Positions 14,401 through 23,444 of a stretch of 64,000 nt of DNA are shown here, piece after piece; position 1 is the first letter of the stretch, and every line of letters begins with the position of its first letter. The position numbers and the translations under genes are program-made. The DNA is from Macrostomum hystrix (taxonomy: Eukaryota; Platyhelminthes; Macrostomidae), in contig CATNEN010000024.1 in NCBI GenBank assembly GCA_950097015.1, positions 2,299,501 through 2,363,500 on the forward strand. The letters run 5' to 3'. The notes below the pieces were generated by a model, which worked only from the letters and a program-made list of their open reading frames with translations, did no database searches and was not told the origin of the DNA.

Positions 14401-15150
14401 ATTCAACTGATGTATCAATCGATCATTCAACTGATGTATCAATCAATCATTCAACTGATGTATCAATCAATCATTCAACTGATGTAGCAATCGATCATTC
14501 AACTGATGTATCAATCGATCATTCAACTGATGAATCAATCGATCATTCAACTGATGGATCAATCGATCATTCAACTGATGTATCAATCAATCATTCAACT
14601 GATGGATCAATCAATCATTCAACTGATGGATCAATCGATCATTCAACTGATGTAGCAATCGATCATTCAACTGATGTATCAATCGATCATCCAACTGATG
14701 TATCAATCGATCATTCAACTGATGGATCAATCGATCATTCAACAGATGTATCAATCGATCATTCAACTGATGTATCAATCGATCATTCAACTGATGTATC
14801 AATCGATCATTCAACTGATGTATCAATCGATCATTCAACTGATGTATCAATCGATCATTCAACTGATGTAGCAATCGATCATTCAACTGATGTAGCAATC
14901 GATCATTCAACTGATGTATCAATCGATCATTCAACTGATGAATCAATCGATCATTCAACTGATGTAGCAATCGATCATTCAACTGATGTATCAATCGATC
15001 ATTCAACTGATGAATCAATCGATCATTCAACTGATGGATCAATCGATCATTCAACTGATGTATCAATCAATCATTCAACTGATGGATCAATCGATCATTC
15101 AACTGATGGATCAATCGATCATTCAACTGATGGATCAATAGATCATCCAA
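5439..15150. repeat. 24-bp tandem array (about 9.7 kb, roughly 400 units)
   Basis: The unit contains TCAATCGATCATTCAACTGA plus four variable bases and repeats head to tail with almost no interruption. Variants are few and recurrent: the start of the unit reads TGTATCAA, TGGATCAA, TGAATCAA, TGTAGCAA or TGTAGCAG; CATT alternates with CATC; and a 23-bp form carries ATCTCC in place of ATCATTC. Every unit has a palindromic ATCGAT or near-match. The unit lacks stops in several frames, so long octapeptide 'proteins' appear on both strands (IHQLNDRL on minus, MYQSIIQL on plus). These are by-products: the 23-bp units break the frame, there is no splice or start context, and both strands are open at once. 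The right end decays into CAAT-rich sequence after 15,150. Confidence 0.97.
6826..14623. repeat. 3,899-bp direct duplication inside the 24-bp array
   Basis: The order of unit variants in about 6,826-10,724 recurs in about 10,725-14,623 at a constant offset of 3,899 bp. Landmarks at 7,311, 7,601, 7,861, 8,415, 9,269, 9,671, 10,088 and 10,352 recur at 11,210, 11,500, 11,760, 12,314, 13,168, 13,570, 13,987 and 14,251. I noticed no difference between the copies, including rare variants such as the GACCATTC unit (9,731 and 13,630) and the GATCTTCC unit. Outside the boundaries the variant order differs. This is either a very recent segmental duplication or an assembly artefact. Confidence 0.85.
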
Positions 15151-15500
15151 ACGTTCACTCACTCACTCTCAATAGATCAAGCAATTAATCCATCAATTAA
15201 TCAATTAATCAGACAATCAATTTATTTAAAAAAGCAACCAATCAATCAATCTGTCAATAAATTGATTAAAATAACCTAATAATCAATCAGTCAATCAACC
15301 ATCAGTCACTCACAAGTTATTAATCAAGTTAATCAATCAATCAACCAACCAATCAACGAGCCAGTCAATTTACCAATCAATGAATCACTCAGTCTATTAA
15401 CAAATCTATATTTTAAATTAACAATCAATCACATATCCAATGGTAAAATGGTTGCATTCCTTCTATAATGAGCATCTCAAAAAATCTAAAGCAGCTCGTT
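15151..15500. other. Degenerate CAAT/AATCAATC-rich flank of the array
   Basis: The right shoulder of the 24-bp array passes into irregular AATCAATC and CAATTAATC words, which look like strongly diverged array units or simple sequence. No gene signal is seen. Confidence 0.5.
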
Positions 15501-15509
15501 TGCTCTCAA

Positions 15510-15732
15510 TTTGAGAGCCCCCATTTTTCCTGAATCCCGAAACCCCTGCCCAGCGCAGTCTCGCCCAATTGGCCGGCGCATTTTTCCCCTCCTCCCCCGG
15601 CCTCAACTACCCACCGGCTCTCCGCGCCCATTGGGATTTCAGCTCGCATTTTCTTCGAAGCGAGAAAAGTAATCAGACCGAGAAAGACAACTTCTTCTGG
15701 GTTTGATTGATTGATTGATCGATAAATCGATA
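15510..15732 (+). promoter_or_regulatory. Possible PRDM13 promoter/5' region
   Basis: A C/T-rich, relatively GC-rich block lies directly before the first PRDM13 coding exon, between the array and the ATG. It contains CCAAT-type words in both orientations (CCCAATTGGCC near 15,567 and CCCATTGGGA near 15,627) but no clear TATA box. The assignment rests on position and composition only. Confidence 0.25.
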
Positions 15733-17969
15733 ATGCCGGACAGCAAACGAACGAGTGATGATTCAGCAATTGGAGTGACGGCAGTCAGGACCATCCCGTG
15801 CGGCGCCGCCTGCCACCAGCCGATGTCGAGGCTGTGGATGCAGCTGGGCTTTCTGGGCCGCCTGAACGACGATCGGCCAGTGCAGCCGCGCTCTGAGCTG
15901 CGGGTGAGTCCAAGGCCGAGACTGATGACATAACAGCACCAAATGCTCATGATGTAACACCACTAACCTCCAGTTACCCTCCAATGTCCTATCTCAATTG
16001 CCTCTCGCTACGTTTCTCTGCCACTGTCTCTACCCTCCACTGTCTCTACCCTCCACTGTCTCTACCCTCCACTGTCTCTACCCTCCACTGTCTCTACCTT
16101 CCACTGTCTCTACCCTCCACTGTCTCTACCCTCCACTGTCTCTACCCTCCACTGTCTCTACCCTCCACTGTCTCTACCCTCCACTGTCTCTACCCTCCAC
16201 TGTCTCTACCCTCCACTATCTCTACCCTCCACTGTCTCTACCCTCCACTGTCTCTACCCTCCACTGTCTCTACCCTCCACTATCTCTACCCTCCACTGTC
16301 TCTACCCTCCACTGTCTCTACCCTCCACTGTCTCTACCCTCCACTGTCTCTACCCTCCACTGTCTCTACCCTCCACTGTCTCTACCCTCCACTGTCTCTA
16401 CCCTCCACTATCTCTACCCTCCACTGTCTCTACCCTCCACTGTCTCTACCCTCCACTGTCTCTACCCTCCACTGTCTCTACCCTCCACTGTCTCTACCCT
16501 CCACTGTCTCTACCTTCCACTGTCTCTACCCTCCACTGTCTCTACCCTCCACTCTCTCTGCCCTCCACTGTCTCTACCCTCCACTGTCTCTACCCTCCAC
16601 TGTCTCTACCCTCAACACAAATCGAATCAACAAATCGAACCCGGCCTCGCCAAGGTCCAGCCGTCAGCCGACGGTCTGTCCCTCGTGGAACAGACTGGAA
16701 CCGATTGGACCTTCTGGCTGCGCGGAGCTCGCGATCGCTCTGAGCAGAACATGGAGCTGAAGCTGGCAGCCAATGAAGCTGCTCAGGCAGCTGGCTATTG
16801 CCTGCGTGCAACGCGCGACATTCAGCCGGGCGAGCAGCTGCTGCTGTGGTTCGCCGACTGCTGCGCCCTTGGCATGGGCGTGCCAGTTCTGACTGTGCTC
16901 AACATCAGGGGTGAGCTGATGCTATGAGCAAATCGGACTCAAGCAAAAACAAATCTTTGCATGAATATGATCATGTGAATACAGAGAAGCAAGAGGGAAT
17001 AGGGAATCAGTGAGATGCAAGATAGTTAAATGCAACACCTGTTAGTCAACAGCAACACCTGTTAGTCAACAGCAACACCTGTTAGTCAACAGCAACACCT
17101 GTTAGTCAACAGCAACACCTGTTAGTCAACAGCAACACCTGTTAGTCAACAGCAACACCTGTTAGTCAACAGCAACACCTTTTAGTCAACAGCAACACCT
17201 GTTAGTCAACAACAACACCTGTTAGTCAACAGCAACACCTTTTAGTCAACAGCAACACCTGTTAGTCAACAACAACACCTGTTAGTCAACAGCAACACCT
17301 GTTAGTCAACAGCAACACCTGTTAGTCAACAACACCAGTTCTTATTATTCGATACAGCTACCTGTTCGTAAAAGCTTATCTAATTGATCCTTACCTGATT
17401 AGGCATGCTAAAATTAAGGCCGATACTTTTCAGGCCACGGCTGCTACCAGTGCCACCAGTGCAATCGCTGCTTTCGCTATCCGAACGTACTAAAAGCACA
17501 CCTGATGCGATTCTGTCTGGCAGCGCCGCCGCCGCCGATGCCTTCTCTACCGCTTCTCATTTTTTCTGTATACACGGGGCTTCTGTCGCAGCATCCACAG
17601 CAGCAGCAGCAGCAACAGCAACCGCCGCCGCCGTTGCCAGCCGAACAGCAAGCCTCGAGCATCTGTAAGCAGTTGAACATGAAGTGCTCCAGACACATGT
17701 GCTCCTATTGCGGCAAAGCCTACTCGAGGCGCTACGGCCTAAAGATTCATCTGCGCACCCACACTGGCTTCAAGCCGCTCCGTTGCCAGGTCTGCCAGAG
17801 ACCGTTTGGCGACCCCAGCAACCTCAACAAGCACACCAGACTGCACGCCCTAGGAGACACGCCCTACAGGTGCGGTCTTTGCGGCAAAGTTCTGGTCCGA
17901 AGACGCGACCTAGATAGACACCATCGGTCCAAGCACCAGGCAGTTGAGAAATCAATGAGCACTTTTTGA
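15733..17969 (+). CDS. PRDM13: PRDM13-like PR-domain zinc-finger transcription factor
   Basis: Three exons join in phase: 15,733-15,903, 16,661-16,910 and 17,434-17,969, giving about 318 residues. Exons 1-2 encode a divergent PR (SET-like) domain, with LGRLNDDRP and then RATRDIQPGEQLLLWFAD, the latter aligning with the end of the PRDM13 PR domain. Exon 3 starts with an isolated first finger (CHQCNRCFRYPNVLKAHL, ending in FC), then a proline/glutamine linker, then three C2H2 fingers. These include YSRRYGLKIHLRTHTGFKP, RPFGDPSNLNKHTRLH and GKVLVRRRDLDRH, the distinctive PRDM13 block. The family is a nuclear regulator of neuronal fate in animals. This protein is much shorter than the vertebrate one because the linker is reduced. 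The exon 2 acceptor (AAGGTCCAG) is weak, and the start codon is the first ATG in the open exon; an upstream exon cannot be excluded. Both introns hold private minisatellites. Confidence 0.88.
16019..16612 (+). repeat. 16-bp minisatellite in PRDM13 intron 1
   Basis: About 37 near-perfect copies of TCTCTACCCTCCACTG. The unit is pyrimidine-rich on the transcribed sense strand and the array ends about 50 bp before exon 2. Because 16 is not a multiple of 3, the plus-strand frames read a 16-residue repeat; these long frames are not genes. Confidence 0.95.
17036..17335 (+). repeat. 20-bp minisatellite in PRDM13 intron 2
   Basis: About 15 copies of GTTAGTCAACAGCAACACCT, with single-base variants GTTAG/TTTAG and CAGCAA/CAACAA that recur in blocks. 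It lies about 100 bp before the exon 3 acceptor. Confidence 0.95.
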
Positions 17970-18029
17970 ATGAGTTTCTTGATCTGTCACTGATGGTCTT
18001 ATAACATGATATGGATACACTTGAGACTT

Positions 18030-18940
18030 GCTTGACACATCGACCCCTCTGACATCTGACCCAACCCTCCTTGACCCATCGACCCCTCTGACATCTGACC
18101 CAACCCTCCTTGACCCATCGACTCCTCTGACATCTGACCCAACCCTCCTTGACCCATCGACCCCTCTGACATCTGACCCAACCCTCCTTGACCCATCGAC
18201 TCCTCTGACATCTGACCCAACCCTCCTTGACCCATGGACTCCTCTGACATCTGACCCAACCCTCCTTGACCCATCGACCCCTCTGACATCTGACCCAACC
18301 CTCCTTGACCCATCGACCCCTCTGACATCTGACCCAACCCTCCTTGACCCATCGACTCCTCTGACATCTGACCCAACCCTCCTTGACCCATCGACCCCTC
18401 TGACATCTGACCCAACCCTCCTTGACCCATCGACCCCTCTGACATCTGACCCAACCCTCCTTGACCCATCGACCCCTCTGACATCTGACCCAACCCTCCT
18501 TGACCCGTCGACTCCTCTGACATCTGACCCAACCCTCCTTGACCCATCGACCCCTCTGACATCTGACCCAACCCTCCTTGACCCATCGACCCCTCTGACA
18601 TCTGACCCAACCCTCCTTGACCCATCGACTCCTCTGACATCTGACCCAACCCTCCTTGACCCATCGACTCCTCTGACATCTGACCCAACCCTCCTTGACC
18701 CATCGACTCCTCTGACATCTGACCCAACCCTCCTTGACCCATCGACTCCTCTGACATCTGACCCAACCCTCCTTGACCCATCGACTCCTCTGACATCTGA
18801 CCCAACCCTCCTTGACCCATCGACTCCTCTGACATCTGACCCAACCCTCCTTGACCCATCGACTCCTCTGACATCTGACCCAACCCTCCTTGACCCATCG
18901 ACTCCTCTGACATCTGACCCAACGCTCCTTGACCCAATGA
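18030..18940 (+). repeat. 39-bp minisatellite downstream of PRDM13
   Basis: About 23 copies of a 39-bp unit built from CTCTGACATCTGACCCAACC and CTCCTTGACCCATCGAC; the main variant is CGACC/CGACT. The period is a multiple of 3 and the unit lacks stops, so the plus strand reads a 13-residue repeat (LDPSTPLTSDPT) and the minus strand is open in three frames. I see no start, splice or conservation evidence for a protein. It begins about 60 bp after the PRDM13 stop and may fall in the 3' UTR. Confidence 0.93.
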
Positions 18941-19529
18941 CCCATTGACCGATTGACCTATATACCCATATGACATCTGACCCAATCCAGAGGTGGTAAC
19001 ATAGGCCACCTGAAGTGTCAGGTAACATATCACATTGCTATTTATTGCCACGAAACACTAAATTCCCGTTTATATCTGCTTAAGTAGGTCGTGGTGATTG
19101 TTATTGAATGGCTATGTGGTTTTTTCAACCATTGTTTCATAGTATACTTCTCAAGTTTTTATGTACAAGCTATTTGTTGCAGTATAAATAGAATAAAATT
19201 GAGCAATAAAACCATACTCAAGTCTCTTATAGAGACAACAACTTTTTGTTTTGTTAACATTATCAATTAATTAATTGTTGAATGAAATCACATTGACTAA
19301 TATATAAAAAATTTGGAAAATTATGACAAATTTTAATTAAGCAGGATATCATATTGATTCTTACCATCGTGAAATATTGCTCTAGAAAAATGTGAAAGCA
19401 ATAGGCAAAATTTAGCGGCTACTGCTGTGTTTGTGATGAATGGTGTCAGACATAAATATACATTTACAGTACGTGCTTAATCTGTTCGAATACGCGAGAC
19501 ACTAACCATGTAGCATCTGAGCCAGTGCA

Positions 19530-19880
19530 GTGGGTGATGTGCAGTGGTGGTTGATGTGCAGTGGTGGTTGATGTGCAGTGGTGGTTGATGTGCAGTGGTG
19601 GGTGATGTGCAGTGGTGGGTGATGTGCAGTGGTGGGTGATGTGCAGTGGTGGTTGATGTGCAGTGGTGGGTGATGTGCAGTGGTGGGTGATGTGCAGTGG
19701 TGGGTGATGTGCAGTGGTGGGTGATGTGCAGTGGTGGGTGATGTGCAGTGGTGGGTGATGTGCAGTGGTGGGTGATGTGCAGTGGTGGTTGATGTGCAGT
19801 GGTGGTTGATGTGCAGTGGTGGTTGATGTGCAGTGGTGGGTGATGTGCAGTGGTGGGTGATGTGCAGTGGTGGGTGATGT
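19530..19880. repeat. 17-bp minisatellite
   Basis: About 20 copies of GATGTGCAGTGGTGGGT or GATGTGCAGTGGTGGTT. It lies between the convergent PRDM13 and PLEKHD1 genes. The minus-strand His/Thr-rich open frame over it is a repeat artefact. Confidence 0.93.
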
Positions 19881-20020
19881 GTTCTCCCGCTAATTGTGGT
19901 GTTATACTGCGGTACCATGATTTAGCTGTCCTCCATTCTCGAGTTTCAATCCAATAAAATATTCTGACTTGTAAATCGAATTCAAACTTTCAAAATCCAT
20001 GGAATTCAGGAGTCCAATCC

Positions 20021-23000
20021 TTATCCTGTCGTTGTGGCGTCAGCTGCCGGCGCCAGTCGCGACCTCCGTTGCTCTCGCAGCTGGCGCGCTCGGTCGCGCA
20101 CCGCCATCGGGCGCTGCTGGCCGCCGCCGGAGCTTGAAGCCGACCGGCTAGACGTCAGGCTCTCAAAGTAGCTCTTCAGCTGGCGCACATCCGAGGTCAT
20201 GTCCTGCTTCTCCTGCGGCGTGTAGCTTGTCTGCTCCCCGGCGATGCGACCGTCCAGACGGGACAGACTGGCCTCCGCCTCGGCCAGTCTGCGATGGCGG
20301 CGGAGGTGGTGGTTTGTTTTGCTCATGAGACTGGGATGGTATCTAAACCTACTGAAGGTCTGGGAACGCTGCATCAACCTACTGAAGGTCTGGGAACGCT
20401 GCATCAACCTACTGAAGGTCTGGGAATGCTGCATCAACCTACTGAAGGTCTGGGAATGCTGCATCAACCTACTGAAGGTCTGGGAATGCTGCATCAACCT
20501 ACTAAAAGTCAAGACATGTCAAGACACGACCATCTGAAGGATTTGAAGGATTTTAAAGGATTAAACCATTTGAAGGTCTGAAGATATGGAAGGAACCGGA
20601 ACACTCATCCGTGTTAAGACTGAAGATATCAACGGGCATCAGGGAGGTCAGCGATTCTCACCTGGCCTCGGCTGCCCGGCGTGCCCGCTGCTCCTCGGCC
20701 AGGCTGGCCAACGAGGCCGCCAGCTCGGAGGCCTGACGGCTGAAGGCGGCCCGCTCGAATTCCAGCTGGCTGGCCAGAGCCCGCCTCGCCGCGTCCGCCT
20801 CCTCGTCCACCGTATCAGCGGCTTTGACAGCTTCGTGAGGATCGTCTGCCGCAGCCGCTTCTTTCGTCTCTTCGATTTTTTCAAATTTTTGATCCTCGAC
20901 GGTTTCAGCTGTGGCTGCGGCTGCGGCGGCCGCGGTGGTTGCCCTCACGCTGGCAAGTTCCGCTTCGATTTCGTGCAGCTCCGACTCAATCGACTCCTTC
21001 TCGTGGCGCAGCTGATCGAATTCGGTCAGCAGGCGCTGTGGGATAATTGCACGGCGGTTACACAGTGGCCTCACCTTTAGATGGATTATTGTTACAAATT
21101 TTTACAGTCCAAATTACCGTGGCCTCTTCTTCTTGAGTCTGCCGCTTGATCGACTCATTCTCAAATAGCTCTGCAATGAGATGTTTTCGAAGTATTGGTC
21201 AAATAGCCCCAGTGGCTTCTGGCAAAAGCATGTCAAAACAGTAAAGACGCACTTTTGTACTTTTCGGACAAGCTGATCTTTTCCAAGCCCTGCGACTCCA
21301 GGGTTGTGATCAGCTGCTCCGAGATTTGGAAGTTGCCACTGGTCCTGTACGTCAGCGGGTTTCGTGTGCTTCAGCTTTCAATAGATAAAGATCCCAATCC
21401 AGATTCCAATAGTTAAAGATCCCGATCCAGATTCCAATAGTTAAAGATCCCGATCCATTTTGCAAAAGATAAAGATCCCAATCCAGATTGCTATAATTAA
21501 AAGTCCCAATCCTGATTGCAATCGAAAAGATCCCATCGTTAAGATCTCATGAATCATCTCTCCTTCAGACAACTCAAAAACTGACTAGACTCAAACAAAG
21601 AGCATGCCATTCGCAGGTCAACGGTCGCATGATCAAATGAATCAACTCGATGGTCTCACAGTCGGGCTGCATCGGATAATGCTCGGATCCAGGCCAGTTG
21701 CTGGCTGCGCGATTCGTATGAAATAATTTGCCGCATCTGAAATGATTAGGAAGGCCTGGATTATTTTCATTCTCGCCTCTTCACCTGCCCGTCAAAAACA
21801 GCTACATTTACCTGATTGTTGTTGGCGGTGATCTCAATGCCATGAGCAGTGGTCTGATCATTGTAGGGACTTATCAGGCAGTCACCGAGTGGAATTATTC
21901 CCTAAATGAGAAATTTGTTTGAAACAAAATGAGCCAGGTGTGCAGCCGACAGCACAGTCGCGTCTGAAGGCTGCGTACTGCTGTTCAGTCCATGGACAGG
22001 GTGGGCGCCAGACCTGCACCCACAATTACCCCAGCTGATGCCGGTACTATTTAACATGTAGCTGAAGCAGTGCAGAGTTAAATGTCTTGCTACAGGAAAC
22101 AAACTTTTTCAGTGGAGTTGGAAATCGAATCCCCGACCTTCAAGTCGTGAGGCTAACAACTAACTACTACGACGCTCTAACAACTTGGCTACAGCCCAAA
22201 GTGCACATTTTCCCATTTTCATCTTCCTTCATACCTGTGATTTCACGTTGAAATATGACGACTTTTTTATTCTCGGCGCGTCGTCCTCTTTAAAAATCAC
22301 CAGAAAGCTGTCTTTAACTATGCAGAATCTGAAAATTAAGTATTAAAATTTATTTGTACTACTTTCAGTTAAGTAGTGTGATGCGTCAATAAAATGCGGT
22401 GTAAAATATTTTTAACTATTGACATAGCGATAAATACGTATATATCATAAAAATATAACAAAAATTAAAAACCGAATTTTGCACTTGGTTTTACAAATCG
22501 GATTACTTTTTTAGTAATTAAAGTTTGCTAATTCTGAGAATGACGAATATTTTATCAGAAATCTTTCAATTTCTGAAAACAACACTTTTTTAGCGTTTGC
22601 ACCTTCCGGTCACTGCAGGAATAAGTGAAATTCCTATGGTAGAATCGTGTCCTGTACATTTTTCATGTAGACTTTTGTTAATAGAAATCAGATTGTGCAG
22701 AAATTTAGCTAAAAAGTCACTCAGTTAAACCAGACTGAACAAACCCGAAACGCAAAGCTAGCAATTTGAAAAGCAATGCTTTATAACATATAAGCTCTTA
22801 GCCTATAAGCAGGCTTGAATTACTACAAGTATAAATAGTAATTGTGGGGTGAAGCGAACACAACGCCATGCTATACAGCGATACTCAACATGCAGCTGGT
22901 GGCTTCTGCTGCTGTGCAATGCAGCCAAGATATACTTGGCTAAATAGCTGCTATCTGCAGCTGCCATCATTTGCCTGCGCAGCCTTGCCGAACGGCCGCG

Positions 23001-23427
23001 CGTACAGCGCACAGAATAAATACCAAAACTCAATGCAAGGCACTATAATCAAATGGCATTAATTTATGTGCTTTTATCAGTTAAAATGTTTTAGTCGCCA
23101 GGCGATTAATCGGGAATCTCATATTTAATGTCAACACTAGTAACACAAACTTCGAATTTATCACGATTTACGAGCTATATAAAGAAATTTAAAAGGAATT
23201 CATTCAAATAAGTTTCACATGATCTCATCACAGTATTTAAATCGGTGAAGTCAAATAATCTTAAAATAGTTCTCAATAGACAAATTTGAAAACATTGCGG
23301 AAGTGAATTAGAGACCAAACCTTCTTTGCCATTTCGTTGGGAGATCTCCTCGGAAATTAATAATTCCATGCTGCTGGACTTCCTGATCCAAATTAAACTC
23401 GTAGTCGATACCCCTGCCGAGACTCAT
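20021..23427 (-). CDS. PLEKHD1: PLEKHD1-like PH domain and coiled-coil protein
   Basis: Eight exons in phase on the minus strand: 23,427-23,321; 22,328-22,235; 21,901-21,812; 21,736-21,660; 21,344-21,253; 21,170-21,118; 21,035-20,662; 20,288-20,021. They give 384 residues, against about 500 in vertebrates. A PH domain occupies about residues 15-120, with KWQRRFCIVKDSFLVIF, KSSYFNVKSQ, GIIPLGDCLISP and ESRSQQLAWIRAL; its order and wording match PLEKHD1. It is followed by SEQLITTLESQGLEK and a long charged coiled coil, interrupted by an Ala-rich stretch, and by DMTSDVRQLKSYFESL, matching the PLEKHD1 C-terminal block. The cellular role of the family is poorly known; PH domains usually bind phosphoinositides or proteins at membranes. 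Some donors are GTTTGG-type rather than GTAAGT. An AG acceptor (TTCATTTAG) lies 17 nt before the ATG. Introns carry a SINE-A copy and two minisatellites. Confidence 0.88.
20346..20510. repeat. 30-bp minisatellite in PLEKHD1 last intron
   Basis: Five to six copies of a 30-bp unit built around CTACTGAAGGTCTGGGAA followed by GCTGCATCAAC; copies differ by C/T in GGGAACG/GGGAATG. It lies directly before (in transcript order, after) the coding exon 20,021-20,288. Confidence 0.9.
21370..21530. repeat. Irregular ~30-bp repeat in PLEKHD1 intron 4
   Basis: Four to five diverged copies built from TAAAGATCCCGATCCAGATT and CCAATAG. Copies are less uniform than in the other minisatellites of the window. 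Confidence 0.8.
21965..22197 (-). repeat. SINE-A copy in PLEKHD1 intron 2
   Basis: Read on the minus strand, the head resembles a tRNA: A-box-like TAGCCAAGTTGTTAGAGC near 22,175-22,193 and B-box-like GGGGATTCGATTTCC near 22,120-22,135. The body contains CTTCAGCTACATGTTAAATA, and the distal module GTCCATGGACTGAACAGCAG matches copies at 27.9, 34.1 and 60.5 kb. It lies in the sense direction of PLEKHD1, inside the intron between exons 2 and 3. It is the best-preserved head in the window. Confidence 0.7.
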
Positions 23428-23444
23428 AGTACCGAAGATTCAAC

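Noticed and set aside
5402-15066. Many long open frames (up to 280 codons) with octapeptide repeats IHQLNDRL and MYQSIIQL on both strands
   Set aside because: They follow automatically from a 24-bp unit without stops. Both strands are open at once, 23-bp units break the frames, and there are no start or splice signals.
5439-15150. CRISPR-like array
   Set aside because: There are no unique spacers; the units are contiguous and the DNA is clearly animal.
17824-19051. Four open frames of 300-370 codons over the 39-bp array
   Set aside because: A 39-bp unit divisible by three and lacking stops is open in several frames on both strands; there is no domain and no gene signals.
19502-19918. His/Thr-rich 138-codon frame
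   Set aside because: It is a translation of the 17-bp minisatellite.
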